Positions 9,346 through 19,908 of a stretch of 50,123 bases of DNA are shown here, piece after piece. The position numbers and the translations under genes were made by a program. The notes below the pieces were generated by a model. The model had not been told where the DNA came from and searched no databases. It was given only the letters and a program-made list of their open reading frames with translations. Source of the DNA: Bacteroidota bacterium (GTDB taxonomy: Bacteria > Bacteroidota > Bacteroidia > Bacteroidales > DTGW01); the NCBI GenBank assembly GCA_029550865.1, contig JAKPGM010000004.1, forward strand, positions 1-50,123, written 5' to 3'. How positions within the stretch are numbered: the stretch's first letter is position 1; each line of letters begins with the position of its first letter.

Positions 9346-12300
9346 ATGAAGACTATTTTCCTTTTGCCTGATCCTATCGGGTTATTCACCCGATCCATTC
9401 GTAAGATTTTTCTGATGATAACCCTTGGACTACTTTCGTGGGGAGGTTTGCATGCCCAACCTTTAAATGGAACATACCTGATTGGTAGTGGAGGTAATTA
9501 CGCTACAGTCTCGGAAGCAATTAATGATTTGACTACTAATGGGATTTCTGGTACAGTTACCTTTCAAATTAAAGATGGGACTTACGACGAACAATTGAAT
9601 ATTTCCGGCTGGCAATACAATTATCCTATTGAATTTATAGGTAACAGCAACGACTCTATGGCTGTAACGATTGAATTCAATGCTAACTTATCTAATAACT
9701 TTTTGCTAAAAATTGACAGTAGCAAGAACCTACGTTTTAAGTACATACATTTTAAAGCCACTGACGATACCTTTGCCAACGTGGTAGTATTTAGCAAAGG
9801 TTCGAAGAACATTGTTTTTGAACATTGCGTATTTGAGAATAATTGTAGCACATACAGCTATGATGGCCAGAACCTGGTAATGGCGCCCCCCGTATATTCT
9901 GCCAATGGAGGACCTGATACAACAAGAGTATCCGATAGCCTAACCTTCCGGAATAACCGTTTTATTGGAGGTTACAAGGCACTTCAGCTAGGTGGATGCT
10001 ATGATAACACACAATCTTGGCCAAATCATCCTATTTACAAATATTCACAGCATAATGTAATTCAGAACAATAGCTTCGAGAATTTTGCGGATCTTGGGAT
10101 AGAAATCATAGCAGGTCGCTACAATAACATAGAGGCTAACAGGCTGATATCCAACAAGGCAGATGCGACTGCCATTGAGCAGGAAGTAAGCTCGGTGAAT
10201 AGCATTCAGCGAAACTATATTTTGTTGCAAAACAACGGGAGTGGAATTGTATCCGAAGATTTCTATCAAGATCCGAGTAACTATCTGGATATATGGAACA
10301 ATGTCGTATTTATTTTTGGTCCTGCCCAGGTGCCAATGAACTCCTATTACGGAATTATGATTAAAAATATAACTAGTATATCGGCAAGAATATATCATAA
10401 CACTGTATCGATCTATTCTAGCTTGGTAGAAGCAGCTATGGCACTTAGTTCTGCTACAGGGGTAGAAATCAAACAGAATATATTTGCCCACTATCGCCAG
10501 GGGTATTTCATAAGTGTAGATGCATCATCTTCTTCTTATGATATCGACCGCAACGATTATTATTCAAATGGCTATGCCATTGCCTCTATTAATGGCACTT
10601 TACTGGAGGATACCTCCCAGATTTCCAGTTATGAATTAGACGAAAATCCTATTTTTGTTTTGCCCATATTGCAAAGCCTGAATGATCCCCGACCCCTGAA
10701 TTGTGAACTGGATAATATGGGCACAAGTTCACTGGTAACCACCGATTATTACGGGAACAGCCGAGACACTATTAACGACATAGGGGCGGTTGAATTTACA
10801 GCCAATGCAATCACTGGAGGAACCTATACCATTGGACAGAATGGCGATTTTACCTCGCTGGGCGATGCCTTACAGGTAGTTAGCAAATGCGTCTCCAATC
10901 TTACCGATACCCTTACCCTGTTACTAACCGATGCAACCTACTACGAAAGTCCCATAGTGATTGATTCGCTGGGAGTTGCAGCTTATCCAATCGTTATCAA
11001 ACCAGCACCCGGGGTGAATGCTTCCATTATCATACAGGTCACTACTAATATTTTTTCTACAGGCATAACACTCAATAATGCACAGAATATCATCTTCGAC
11101 GGTTCCAATAAAGGTAGTAACACCCAGAATCTTACCATTATGGCTAATGGTTCCGATGCTACTTCATGTATTAACATAACCTCTTATAGCAGATCTATTA
11201 AAGATATTGTAATTAAGAACTGCCAGCTGATGGTTAACGGCAATAATGAATCGATGGATGGAGTCATTGCTTTTGGCTACGATGCAAGGAATATCAGGTT
11301 AGAGAACAATACCATTAGCGGGGGAAAAGTAGGTATAGGCAATTATGGAGATGCAGATTTTATCTGGATTACAAAAAATAAAATTATAGGGGTTAGAAAC
11401 CATGGTATCCGACTAAATTCGGTTAAAAATACCTTCATTCAACAGAACGTTATTCGTAACATTTTCGATAACCAAATCAGTGGAAACGAAGTATCGGGAA
11501 TCAATGTATGGAATTCTTACAATGTTGTAATCGAACGTAACCTCATCGATACGATAATTCAATCGGGTTATAATGTTAGCGGAATTTATGTAAATACCGA
11601 TACAGCCAATTTCATCACCATACGCAATAACATTATTCGGCATGTAGCAGGAGACAACCCGTATCCTTATGACAATAATTACTGGCCTTCTGGCATCCGG
11701 GTGGAAATTAATGACTATATGTCTAATTTAGCACCAAATACAATTAAAATTTACCACAACAGCATTGAATTAAAGGCAACGGCTGACACCAACCGTTTGG
11801 GAGACAATGGCACATCTGTTGGTATTTTAGCTTACTCGCCTACGAGTGTAAATGGGAAAATGGACATAAGGAACAATCTTATCATTAACCGACTAGAAAA
11901 ACAAAATAGTGCAACCAATACACGAAATACTGCTTTATACTTCGACGGTGTAAAACCAGGCGTGTGTTCAAACAATATTTACCATACCGAGGGTGCGGAT
12001 AATAATTTGATAGGAGCCTACAACTCCGATGACGAAACTGTAAGTTCCTCAATGTACCATTGGCGTGGACTCATGAGCAACTCACTTAACCTCGACGATC
12101 GTTCGTTTGCCATCCGACCGTTACTCGACACTACCCATCTGAAACCTGATGCATCTTTTGCTTTCGCTAACAACACCGCCGTAGCTGGCCTGGTAGCAGA
12201 AGACTTTGGCGGGAATAGCAGAGATGCCCAAAAACCCGATATTGGTGCATGGGAATATAATGGGGTGCCTACCCTTAAATCAAAAGTATTGAGCGACACA

Positions 12301-15300
12301 ACATGGAATGGAACACTTGCATTGGTAGATACGCTAATGGTCCCAGCAGGAAAAACCTTATCCATTAATCCGGGCACCAATATTCAAATTGCCGACTCGA
12401 TGGTGCTGGGGTACCGTATCCCACTCCTTGTACAAGGTAAAATTACCGCCAATGGCAATAACTCCAACCCCATCCAATTCATCCCCATTACCCGAAGTCG
12501 TTGGGGTGGGATTCATATCGAATCCAATACAGCAGGATCAACTCTTAGCTACCTGCATTTGCTGGCCGATACCCTAACAGGCAATGCGAATCGCGACACC
12601 GCCTTGACGATAATCGATAACCCTGGCATTACCATCGATCATCTGACGCTTGACACCAATACCTATGTAGGGATAAAGACCGTTAACTCAAAGGTTTTGA
12701 TTGAAAACTCTGCCTTTAGCCCGAAATTCTTGCCTTACTTTATGGACTTTGAGGGTGGACAGATACACATCAAAAACAGCAATTTCACCCTCAACGAATC
12801 ACCATACATTTACTATGGATTGATGATGTTCAATAAGGTAGATTCGGCCCGGGTGGATAGCTGTCAATTTATCAACAATACCACCGGTAATGTACCTGAA
12901 TTATTTGCGGTATCGGATACAGGTAAAATATATTTTACAAGAAACAGGATAACAAAATATGGATCGATTAAGGTACGCGAAAATTTTACGGGAACCCTAT
13001 GGATCGATAAAAACCGCTATTTTCATCCGAAAGAAATATTGCAACACAACAGCAGTAGCGTAATCATGACCAATAACCTGGTATATGCCGATAGTACTGA
13101 TACCTCATCCTTTAGCTGGATTGGATTAGATGGAAATTATGCAACCAAACGGCTTAATTTAAAATTTTTAAACAATACCTGGTTTAGAAAAGGAGGGAAT
13201 GATAGTAATGCCCGTTTTTACGTAAATACATCCAATACTAACGATACACTTATAATTAAAAACTCGATTTTCTATGGTTTTAACAATCTGGTTAGTGGCA
13301 GTGGCGCTACTGTGATATCGCACAATGCCTATTCGCCAGAGGCAGGCTATAACAACAACATCGATGCGAGCGGGTTAAAGTTCAAGGATACTACCTCCGA
13401 GAATTCACTCGATTTAGCGCTGCGTTATAATTCTACGGGGATTAACGGTGGCGATCCTGCTGTAAACATTAATCTATACCCCGACACCCTTGACATGGCA
13501 GGTAATTCGCGTCTTTATAATGACACTATAGATATGGGCGCATTCGAGTTTATCCCTTTGAAAATTACAACACAGCCTTTGAGTGTAACAGTCTGCGAAG
13601 GCGATAGCGCCAGTTTCGTCCTTAATACCAATTTTGCTCCCGAAACCTACCAGTGGCAGACCAGTACTGACGGCCTGAACTGGACATCAGCAGGCAATAA
13701 TCAGAACACTTACCTTATTCCAAGTGCTACCATAACCAACGGTGATACAACGATAACCTACATCAGATGCATTGTCATGACCGATGGTTTCGAAAATGAT
13801 ACCAGTAATGTGGCAATGCTTACGGTAAATCCATTGCCGAGAAAGACTTTAATTAGCAACAATGATACGCAAACGGTATGCATCGGTACCTCTATCGGTA
13901 GTATCATTTATAGTACCGTTGGTGTAAACGGCGTATCAGTGACGGGCTTACCTTCAGGCGTAAATAATAGTTTCAACAACGACACGCTAACCATCAGCAG
14001 TACACCAGACACATCTGGTACCTTTAACTACACCGTAACGTTTACAGGCGGTTGTGGTAACATTACCGATACGGGTACCATTATTGTAAAGCCTAACATG
14101 ACCATCTCTTTAACCTCAACTCCTGGCTCCAACAATCAAACGGTCTGTGTCAACAGCCCCATTTCCGTTATTACCTACAGTACCACGGGCGCAACCGGCG
14201 CTACCGTCAGCGGTCTACCTTCGGGTGTAACCGGCATTTGGGCAAGTAACGTAGTAACCATCAGCGGTACACCAGATACATCTGGTACCTTTAACTACAC
14301 CGTAACGCTTACAGACGGTTGTGGTAGTGCATCTGCTTCCGGAATGCTGAGGGTCAATGACACCATTAGCCTCTTGGCTACCGTTGAGCCTGCCACCACC
14401 CTTACAAGGGGTAAAATTACCCTGACAGCCAGCGGAGGTGATGGAAATTACAGCTATTCGCTTGATAACAGTAATTTCCAGACATCAAATGTTTTCGATA
14501 ATCTTTTAGCGGGCAACTATCCTGCCTATGTCAAGGATAACTCGGGGTGCAATGCCAGTGTTGCCAACATTCGGGTCGACAGTATACCCTCGCCTTGCAA
14601 GGCAAGTTTCAGCGTTAGCGTGGATACAACACAACGGAAAGTTACCTTTACCAATCATTCTGTTGCAGCCATGGTTTATTACTGGCGCTTTGGCGATGGC
14701 ATCACCAGTAATACATTCGAACCAACTCATACCTACAGTTCGGAAGGCACATACACCGCTTGCCTGAGCGTATACAATAATAGTCAGGGATGCGTATCGG
14801 ATACCTGTATGGTGATAAATATCTACGCAAACCTGGCTAACCGAGCAGTAAAATCAGTATTCACCTACAATCACGACAGTATCGATAATCGTACCCTCCA
14901 CTTCGTTAACCAAAGCGATAATGCAAACGGCTACTACTGGATCTTTGGCGATGGAAGCTATAGTACAGCCGAATCGCCCTCACATACCTACCTACAACCT
15001 GGTACCTACAGGGTATGCCTGGCAAGTGCGGATACCGTAAACCGCAAAAAAGACAGCTACTGTATGACAGTAATAGCCGGTAATCCAACATGCACAGCAT
15101 TAGCCGACTTTCAATTTGTAGTTGATTCTACGCATCAAACCCGCTTTTTCAACACCTCCACGGGTACTTACCACAAGGTATACTGGGACTTTGGCGATGG
15201 TGAGGTATCGGTAAATCAGAATCCCACCCATCAATACGAGCAACCGGGCAGCTACAACGTAGTGCTCACCCTCTTCGACACCATCGGCGGCTGCATGAAT

Positions 15301-17118
15301 AGCTCACAAAAGTTAGTTGAAGTAGGTTATTCTCCCTGTAGGGCTGCTATCGAATACTTTGTTGATGCATCCAATAAAACCATGTGGTTGTCGAGCAATT
15401 CAATCGGTAATATTTCAGAATACCTTTGGCAACTCGATCAGGGTGCGACCCTCGGTGGCCCTTCTGGAAGTCTGACGGTACCCACCGCAGGAGTATATAA
15501 CGTAACCCTGAGCATTTACTCCGACATCGACAACTGTTCCGACCAGGTTACTGAAAAAATTCAGGTAGGTTCGGCAACATGTAATGCAACCTTTAGCTAC
15601 CTGGTCGATTCACTTACGCAAAAAACATACTTCTATGGAGGACAGTCAGCAGAGGGTACCCGTTATTACTGGCTGTTTGGTGATGGTAGTTATAGCACTC
15701 AGACCAATCCTGTTCATCAATATCGCCAGGTTGGTCTTTACACGGCAAGCCTTACCATCTTTAATCCTACCACCCAATGCATGGACTATTTCGAGCAAAC
15801 GATCGTTATAGGAGGGCAGGGAAGCGACTGTGAGGCCAATTTTGTTTACTTCCCCTCTAACACCAATGTGCAGCAAATTCGTTTCCGGGATCGTTCAAAC
15901 GCAAAAGGAAGTATCGTGAACTACATTTGGGATTTTGGCGATGGAACCTGGTCGACCCTTAAAAATCCAGTACATACCTTTAATAAGCAAGGTCTCTATA
16001 ACATATGTCTGAGCATTACCAATTCCAATGGCATATCCAACATGAGCTGTCAGACCATCCGGGTGGGGGCTAATGCCAACGATTTACCAAAAGCCAATTT
16101 CACCTATCAGGTCGATCCCGATAGCTTAACAGTATACCTGCAGAATACTTCTTCTGGCCAGTATAGCCTATTGCAGTGGCAACTCGGTGACGGCTACAGC
16201 ACCACCGACAGTAATCCTATCTATACCTACTCACAAGCAGGACTATATCTTGTTTCCTTGCGAGTATCGGATAATACCTATACGAGCTATCGATACCGAC
16301 TGTTGAATGTTGGGCTAACCGACACCTTTGCGGTAAAATTTGCCTATATTGTTAACCAATACAGCAAAAAGGCAGGAGGCTATCCGGTCGATTTCATAGG
16401 GGCAGGATTAGGCGATGAGGTACGGCTCAAATGGAACTTTGGCGACGGCAATACCGATACCACCTCCAACTCACCCACGCATGTATATGCCGATACAGGA
16501 ACCTATCAGGTATGCCTTACTATGTCCGATCCCATTACCGGTCAGGCTGCAACGTATTGTGAACCCATTACCGCGCAAAGCCTTTGCCAATCCGATACCA
16601 TCAAGCCGACTGCACTGTGCAAATCCATCACGGTATATCTCAATTCTTCGGGAGTAGTAGATATTACACCCCTCGATATTGACAACGGCAGTTCCGATGC
16701 CTGTGGCATTGCCTCGCGAATATTATCGAAAACACACTTTACCCAGAGCAATCTTGGCAACAATACAGTAACCCTTACAGTCGCCGACGCCATGGGCAAC
16801 AGCGCCTCGTGTAATGCCATTGTTAATGTACAAAAGGGAACCAATATCGATAATTACACTCCCATTGAGCTGGCAGTATACCCCAATCCATTTGCAAAAC
16901 TACTATACGTCCACCTGTTCCTCGAACAGACCGATCAGGTAGAAATTACCCTTACCGATCTTGCTGGTAAACGGGTAAAAACCCTCGAAAAAGCAAACCA
17001 GCAAGCCGGCGAAAAATTGTATCTGTTCGACATGAGCGATATTCGTAACGGTAGTTACATCCTGCAGGTAAAAACCCTTAAGGGATTACTCAAACAAAGG
17101 GTGGTTATAAAGAACTGA
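9346..17118 (+). CDS. giant T9SS-secreted surface protein with beta-helix, Ig-like, PKD and HYR-like domains
   Basis: 2590 residues. A signal peptide ends near LHAQ (residue 38). Residues ~45-480 and ~489-970 are two segments typical of right-handed parallel beta-helices (GGNYATVSEAINDL and NGDFTSLGDALQVV starts, many N-N-I/V strands). A third helical region follows to ~1400. An Ig-like domain (ITTQPLSVTVCEGDSASF...YQWQ) lies at ~1406-1495. Two ~90-residue repeats (GLPSGV, TPDTSGTFNYTVT) follow to ~1670. Then come seven clear PKD domains with W-x-F/L-GDG and one degenerate one (~1750-2415), an HYR-like domain (~2419-2495), and a C-terminal T9SS type A sorting domain from ~2505 (VYPNPFAKLLYVHL, GSYILQV, KQRVVIKN). 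It is exported through Sec and then T9SS. Adhesion or glycan binding is inferred; no catalytic residues were recognised. It is a single-gene unit followed by a terminator. Confidence 0.9.
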   Translation: MKTIFLLPDPIGLFTRSIRKIFLMITLGLLSWGGLHAQPLNGTYLIGSGGNYATVSEAINDLTTNGISGTVTFQIKDGTYDEQLNISGWQYNYPIEFIGNSNDSMAVTIEFNANLSNNFLLKIDSSKNLRFKYIHFKATDDTFANVVVFSKGSKNIVFEHCVFENNCSTYSYDGQNLVMAPPVYSANGGPDTTRVSDSLTFRNNRFIGGYKALQLGGCYDNTQSWPNHPIYKYSQHNVIQNNSFENFADLGIEIIAGRYNNIEANRLISNKADATAIEQEVSSVNSIQRNYILLQNNGSGIVSEDFYQDPSNYLDIWNNVVFIFGPAQVPMNSYYGIMIKNITSISARIYHNTVSIYSSLVEAAMALSSATGVEIKQNIFAHYRQGYFISVDASSSSYDIDRNDYYSNGYAIASINGTLLEDTSQISSYELDENPIFVLPILQSLNDPRPLNCELDNMGTSSLVTTDYYGNSRDTINDIGAVEFTANAITGGTYTIGQNGDFTSLGDALQVVSKCVSNLTDTLTLLLTDATYYESPIVIDSLGVAAYPIVIKPAPGVNASIIIQVTTNIFSTGITLNNAQNIIFDGSNKGSNTQNLTIMANGSDATSCINITSYSRSIKDIVIKNCQLMVNGNNESMDGVIAFGYDARNIRLENNTISGGKVGIGNYGDADFIWITKNKIIGVRNHGIRLNSVKNTFIQQNVIRNIFDNQISGNEVSGINVWNSYNVVIERNLIDTIIQSGYNVSGIYVNTDTANFITIRNNIIRHVAGDNPYPYDNNYWPSGIRVEINDYMSNLAPNTIKIYHNSIELKATADTNRLGDNGTSVGILAYSPTSVNGKMDIRNNLIINRLEKQNSATNTRNTALYFDGVKPGVCSNNIYHTEGADNNLIGAYNSDDETVSSSMYHWRGLMSNSLNLDDRSFAIRPLLDTTHLKPDASFAFANNTAVAGLVAEDFGGNSRDAQKPDIGAWEYNGVPTLKSKVLSDTTWNGTLALVDTLMVPAGKTLSINPGTNIQIADSMVLGYRIPLLVQGKITANGNNSNPIQFIPITRSRWGGIHIESNTAGSTLSYLHLLADTLTGNANRDTALTIIDNPGITIDHLTLDTNTYVGIKTVNSKVLIENSAFSPKFLPYFMDFEGGQIHIKNSNFTLNESPYIYYGLMMFNKVDSARVDSCQFINNTTGNVPELFAVSDTGKIYFTRNRITKYGSIKVRENFTGTLWIDKNRYFHPKEILQHNSSSVIMTNNLVYADSTDTSSFSWIGLDGNYATKRLNLKFLNNTWFRKGGNDSNARFYVNTSNTNDTLIIKNSIFYGFNNLVSGSGATVISHNAYSPEAGYNNNIDASGLKFKDTTSENSLDLALRYNSTGINGGDPAVNINLYPDTLDMAGNSRLYNDTIDMGAFEFIPLKITTQPLSVTVCEGDSASFVLNTNFAPETYQWQTSTDGLNWTSAGNNQNTYLIPSATITNGDTTITYIRCIVMTDGFENDTSNVAMLTVNPLPRKTLISNNDTQTVCIGTSIGSIIYSTVGVNGVSVTGLPSGVNNSFNNDTLTISSTPDTSGTFNYTVTFTGGCGNITDTGTIIVKPNMTISLTSTPGSNNQTVCVNSPISVITYSTTGATGATVSGLPSGVTGIWASNVVTISGTPDTSGTFNYTVTLTDGCGSASASGMLRVNDTISLLATVEPATTLTRGKITLTASGGDGNYSYSLDNSNFQTSNVFDNLLAGNYPAYVKDNSGCNASVANIRVDSIPSPCKASFSVSVDTTQRKVTFTNHSVAAMVYYWRFGDGITSNTFEPTHTYSSEGTYTACLSVYNNSQGCVSDTCMVINIYANLANRAVKSVFTYNHDSIDNRTLHFVNQSDNANGYYWIFGDGSYSTAESPSHTYLQPGTYRVCLASADTVNRKKDSYCMTVIAGNPTCTALADFQFVVDSTHQTRFFNTSTGTYHKVYWDFGDGEVSVNQNPTHQYEQPGSYNVVLTLFDTIGGCMNSSQKLVEVGYSPCRAAIEYFVDASNKTMWLSSNSIGNISEYLWQLDQGATLGGPSGSLTVPTAGVYNVTLSIYSDIDNCSDQVTEKIQVGSATCNATFSYLVDSLTQKTYFYGGQSAEGTRYYWLFGDGSYSTQTNPVHQYRQVGLYTASLTIFNPTTQCMDYFEQTIVIGGQGSDCEANFVYFPSNTNVQQIRFRDRSNAKGSIVNYIWDFGDGTWSTLKNPVHTFNKQGLYNICLSITNSNGISNMSCQTIRVGANANDLPKANFTYQVDPDSLTVYLQNTSSGQYSLLQWQLGDGYSTTDSNPIYTYSQAGLYLVSLRVSDNTYTSYRYRLLNVGLTDTFAVKFAYIVNQYSKKAGGYPVDFIGAGLGDEVRLKWNFGDGNTDTTSNSPTHVYADTGTYQVCLTMSDPITGQAATYCEPITAQSLCQSDTIKPTALCKSITVYLNSSGVVDITPLDIDNGSSDACGIASRILSKTHFTQSNLGNNTVTLTVADAMGNSASCNAIVNVQKGTNIDNYTPIELAVYPNPFAKLLYVHLFLEQTDQVEITLTDLAGKRVKTLEKANQQAGEKLYLFDMSDIRNGSYILQVKTLKGLLKQRVVIKN

Positions 17119-17149
17119 CACAAAACGACATCATTGACCTCTAATTTAA

Positions 17150-17184
17150 AAAACAGCTGGACACGAGTTCAGCTGTTTTTTTTT
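17150..17184 (+). terminator. Rho-independent terminator of the giant T9SS protein gene
   Basis: A perfect 10-bp stem AAAACAGCTG / CAGCTGTTTT with a 10-base loop is followed by a T run, 31 bases after the stop codon. The A run on the other side could let it work in both directions. Confidence 0.9.
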
Positions 17185-17281
17185 GACTTCTGTCTCATTT
17201 TGCCCTAACACTATTACGCCCCTACTGAATATTCCCTTCTTTTATCGATTCACCAGCAAGCTTAAAACAACAATCGTTTCA

Positions 17282-17419
17282 TCCGAAAATAATTTTAAAA
17301 ATTTTTCTTAAAAGGCCGGATGGAACTCGCATGTAATATGTTTTGTGCTCTAAAATCAAGCAGGTATGAAAAATTATTTTCATACTCGTTTGTGAATACT
17401 GCTATACATGCTCGTTTCA
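17282..17419 (+). repeat. interspersed intergenic repeat, copy B
   Basis: It begins TCCGAAAATAATTTT, has GGCCGGATGGAACTCGCATG, a divergent middle that can form a 9-bp hairpin (GTATGAAAA / TTTTCATAC), then CATACTCGTTTGTGAATACT, and ends GCTCGTTTCA. The first ~45 bases match copy C almost exactly. It lies 115 bases upstream of the co-oriented methyltransferase gene. Confidence 0.9.
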
Positions 17420-17495
17420 CTAATTTACCTATAATGTACACCAAGCATTGTTCATAACTTTTTTGTAGCAACATACATCAAAATCATATATTGCT

Positions 17496-17503
17496 TAAAT
17501 TTG
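17496..17503 (+). promoter_or_regulatory. -7 promoter box TAAATTTG for the R-M operon
   Basis: An exact match to TAnnTTTG, 31 bases before the methyltransferase ATG. The nearest upstream TTTG (17462-17465) is 30 bases away, further than usual, so the -33 element is uncertain. Confidence 0.5.
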
Positions 17504-17534
17504 TATCCACTGCCAACTCAATTATATTATTCTC

Positions 17535-19124
17535 ATGTTGATAGAGGGTGATGAAAAAATATCTCTCAGGGAAGCAAGTGACTGGGCCACCCAATATACG
17601 GGAAAGCAAGTCACTACCTCAAATATTGCCTATTTAATTCAGTATGGGAGAATTAAAAAATATGGGAACAATGGGAATATTTTTGTTTCAATAAATGAAT
17701 TAAAAAGCTATTATAATTCATTCAATGGCAAAAGAGAATTAGCCTGGAAAGAAGAGCTAGGCGAGGACCTTAATTGGGCACTATCCTTCGAACAATACAA
17801 AGAATCCGAAACCACAAAGCATGTGCATCGTCTTCATCCATACAAAGGAAAATTTATTCCTCAACTCGTCGAGTACTTTCTTGATTCTCATATAGATGAT
17901 TTTAAGAAAGAAGTATATTTTCAAACAGGTGATATTGTGCTAGATCCATTTTGTGGCAGTGGCACTACATTGGTTCAGGCAAACGAACTTGGAATTCATG
18001 CTATTGGTATTGATATTTCAGAATTTAATTCTTTAATAAGCAATTGTAAGATTAAAAAATATAATTTAATAGAGCTAAAAAAAGAGATTGATATAATTAC
18101 AAAAAATTTAAAAAACTTTCTTTCTGATTCAAGAACACTTGAGTTTGACGAAAAGTTAACCGCTGAACTTTATAAATTCAACAATGAATTTTTCCCTGTT
18201 CCTGAATTTAAATACAGGTTACGTCGGGGTGAAATTGATGAAGAACAATATGGTAATGAAAAAGAAAAAGAATTTTTGAAAACTTATTATGAGTTAATAG
18301 AAAAATATAACATAAAACTAAAACAGGATAAAGAAGATACATTTCTTGATAAATGGTACATTGAACCAATAAGAAAAGAGATTGAGTTTGTTAATAGTGA
18401 GATTGAAAAGGTCACCAATCCTGACACAAAAAATATTATTCGTATAATTCTAAGTAGAACTATGCGTAGCTGTAGAGCCACCACTCATTCTGACCTTGCT
18501 ACGCTGAAAGACCCTGTATTAGCTCCCTACTATTGTACCAAACATGGCAAAATATGTAAACCTCTTTTCTCAATCTTGAAATGGTGGCAAACATATAGCA
18601 ATGACACCATCAAACGCCTTGCACAATTTGATAAAATTAGAACTAATACCTATCAAATTTGTCTAACAGGTGATAGTAGAACTATTGACATTGTAGCTGA
18701 ACTTGAAAAATATTACCCCGAATTTGCTACAATTGTGAAGGAAAAAAAGATAAAGGGCATTTTTTCCTCTCCTCCTTATGTAGGTTTAATCGACTATCAT
18801 GAACAGCATGCTTATGCATATGATCTATTTGGCTTTGAAAGAAGGGACGAACTGGAAATTGGCCCTCTATTTAAGGGACAGGGGAAGGAAGCACGGGATT
18901 CTTATGTTGAAGGAATCTCTAAGGTACTTATCAATTGCAAAAAATATCTTTCAGAAGATTATAATGTCTTTCTTGTCGCCAATGACAAATACAATCTTTA
19001 TCCTATTATTGCAAAAAAAGCAGGAATGAAAATTGTCAATCAGTTTAAACGACCTGTATTAAACCGCACAGAGAAAGATAAAGGAGCATACGCTGAGATT
19101 ATATTTCATTTAAAGGAAAATTAA
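17535..19124 (+). CDS. site-specific DNA methyltransferase with N-terminal HTH (type II R-M)
   Basis: 529 residues. Residues ~1-55 look like a small helix-turn-helix domain (LREASDWATQ, TSNIAYLIQYGRIKKYG). The AdoMet-binding motif DPFCGSGTT starts at D137, followed by GIDISEFN. The catalytic motif SPPY is at residues 412-415. About 270 residues between the two motifs can hold target recognition, so the order is AdoMet motif, recognition, catalytic motif (alpha-like). SPPY is commonest in N4-cytosine methyltransferases, but N6-adenine cannot be excluded. The stop overlaps the endonuclease start by one base (TAATG), which implies translational coupling. Base composition is visibly more AT-rich than in neighbouring genes, consistent with horizontal acquisition. 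The HTH could bind its own promoter; this is inference. Confidence 0.88.
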   Translation: MLIEGDEKISLREASDWATQYTGKQVTTSNIAYLIQYGRIKKYGNNGNIFVSINELKSYYNSFNGKRELAWKEELGEDLNWALSFEQYKESETTKHVHRLHPYKGKFIPQLVEYFLDSHIDDFKKEVYFQTGDIVLDPFCGSGTTLVQANELGIHAIGIDISEFNSLISNCKIKKYNLIELKKEIDIITKNLKNFLSDSRTLEFDEKLTAELYKFNNEFFPVPEFKYRLRRGEIDEEQYGNEKEKEFLKTYYELIEKYNIKLKQDKEDTFLDKWYIEPIRKEIEFVNSEIEKVTNPDTKNIIRIILSRTMRSCRATTHSDLATLKDPVLAPYYCTKHGKICKPLFSILKWWQTYSNDTIKRLAQFDKIRTNTYQICLTGDSRTIDIVAELEKYYPEFATIVKEKKIKGIFSSPPYVGLIDYHEQHAYAYDLFGFERRDELEIGPLFKGQGKEARDSYVEGISKVLINCKKYLSEDYNVFLVANDKYNLYPIIAKKAGMKIVNQFKRPVLNRTEKDKGAYAEIIFHLKEN

Positions 19125-19900
19125 TGGGATTAAGTGATACTAAAAAAGAGAGAATTCAGAATCTAATTATCAATAGCATCCGCAATAAACTACAAAATTA
19201 TCATCCTGAAAGTAGTAGTATGCCCTTTCATTATCGACTTCTTGGTAAGGATAGAATGGCTTTATTTTCTTTTATTCAATCTTTAAATACAACTTTTGGA
19301 ACTTCCATTTTTGAGCCCGTTGCTATTGAACTAGCAAAATCGAGGTTTTCTGTTGTAAAAAATCAATTTTCGCTGGGGAATGAAATTTACGAAGGTTATC
19401 AACAAGCTATTCAGCAAATCATCAACAAATTATCTACCAAAGAGTGCCAACCCAATAAAATTGAAGAGCTTCAAAAAATAAAAGAAGCAAGATATGGCCG
19501 GAAGAACACCCTGAAAACCGTTAAAGTCGACCTCTACCTTGAAACTTCGGAAGGCGATATCTATCTTTTCGATTTAAAAACAGCCAAACCCAATATCACG
19601 GAATTTAAAAGTTATAAGCGAACGTTACTTGAATGGGCAGCAATTATATTAACGAAAAACCCTGCTGCACAGGTACATTCTTTAATTGCCATACCCTACA
19701 ACCCATACGAACCCAAACCCTACGAACGCTGGACCATCAAAGGTATGCTGGACGATAGGCAGGAACTTCTTGTAGGTAAGGAATTCTGGGATTTTTTAGG
19801 GGGTGAAAATGCTTACGAAGATCTGCTGGAGTGTTTTGAACAAGCAGGTATTGTCTTGAGAGAAGAAATCGATAGTTATTTTGCAACCTTCAGAAAATAA
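19124..19900 (+). CDS. TdeIII-family type II restriction endonuclease
   Basis: 258 residues, resembling the TdeIII/MjaII type II endonuclease family along its length (opening LSDTKKERIQNLIINSIRNK, and PFHYRLLGKDRMALFSFIQS). A PD-(D/E)XK-type site is visible: D136 in VKVDLYLET, and D150-x-K152 in YLFDLKTAKPN. Characterised members of this family, as I recall them, recognise GGNCC; the specificity here is inferred. GGNCC sites do occur in the window (for example 27925-27929 and 37307-37311), so protection by the coupled methyltransferase would be needed. It forms a two-gene operon with the methyltransferase. I see no truncation or missing catalytic residue. Confidence 0.85.
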   Translation: MGLSDTKKERIQNLIINSIRNKLQNYHPESSSMPFHYRLLGKDRMALFSFIQSLNTTFGTSIFEPVAIELAKSRFSVVKNQFSLGNEIYEGYQQAIQQIINKLSTKECQPNKIEELQKIKEARYGRKNTLKTVKVDLYLETSEGDIYLFDLKTAKPNITEFKSYKRTLLEWAAIILTKNPAAQVHSLIAIPYNPYEPKPYERWTIKGMLDDRQELLVGKEFWDFLGGENAYEDLLECFEQAGIVLREEIDSYFATFRK

Positions 19901-19908
19901 TAATAAAA

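Larger units (their letters stand above)
17185..17534. other. intergenic region with repeat copy B and R-M promoter
   Basis: Apart from interspersed repeat copy B (17282-17419) and the -7 box at 17496-17503, nothing else is recognisable. Bases 17275-17281 carry CGTTTCA, the same sequence that ends every copy of the repeat, as if a preceding unit had been lost. Confidence 0.5.
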
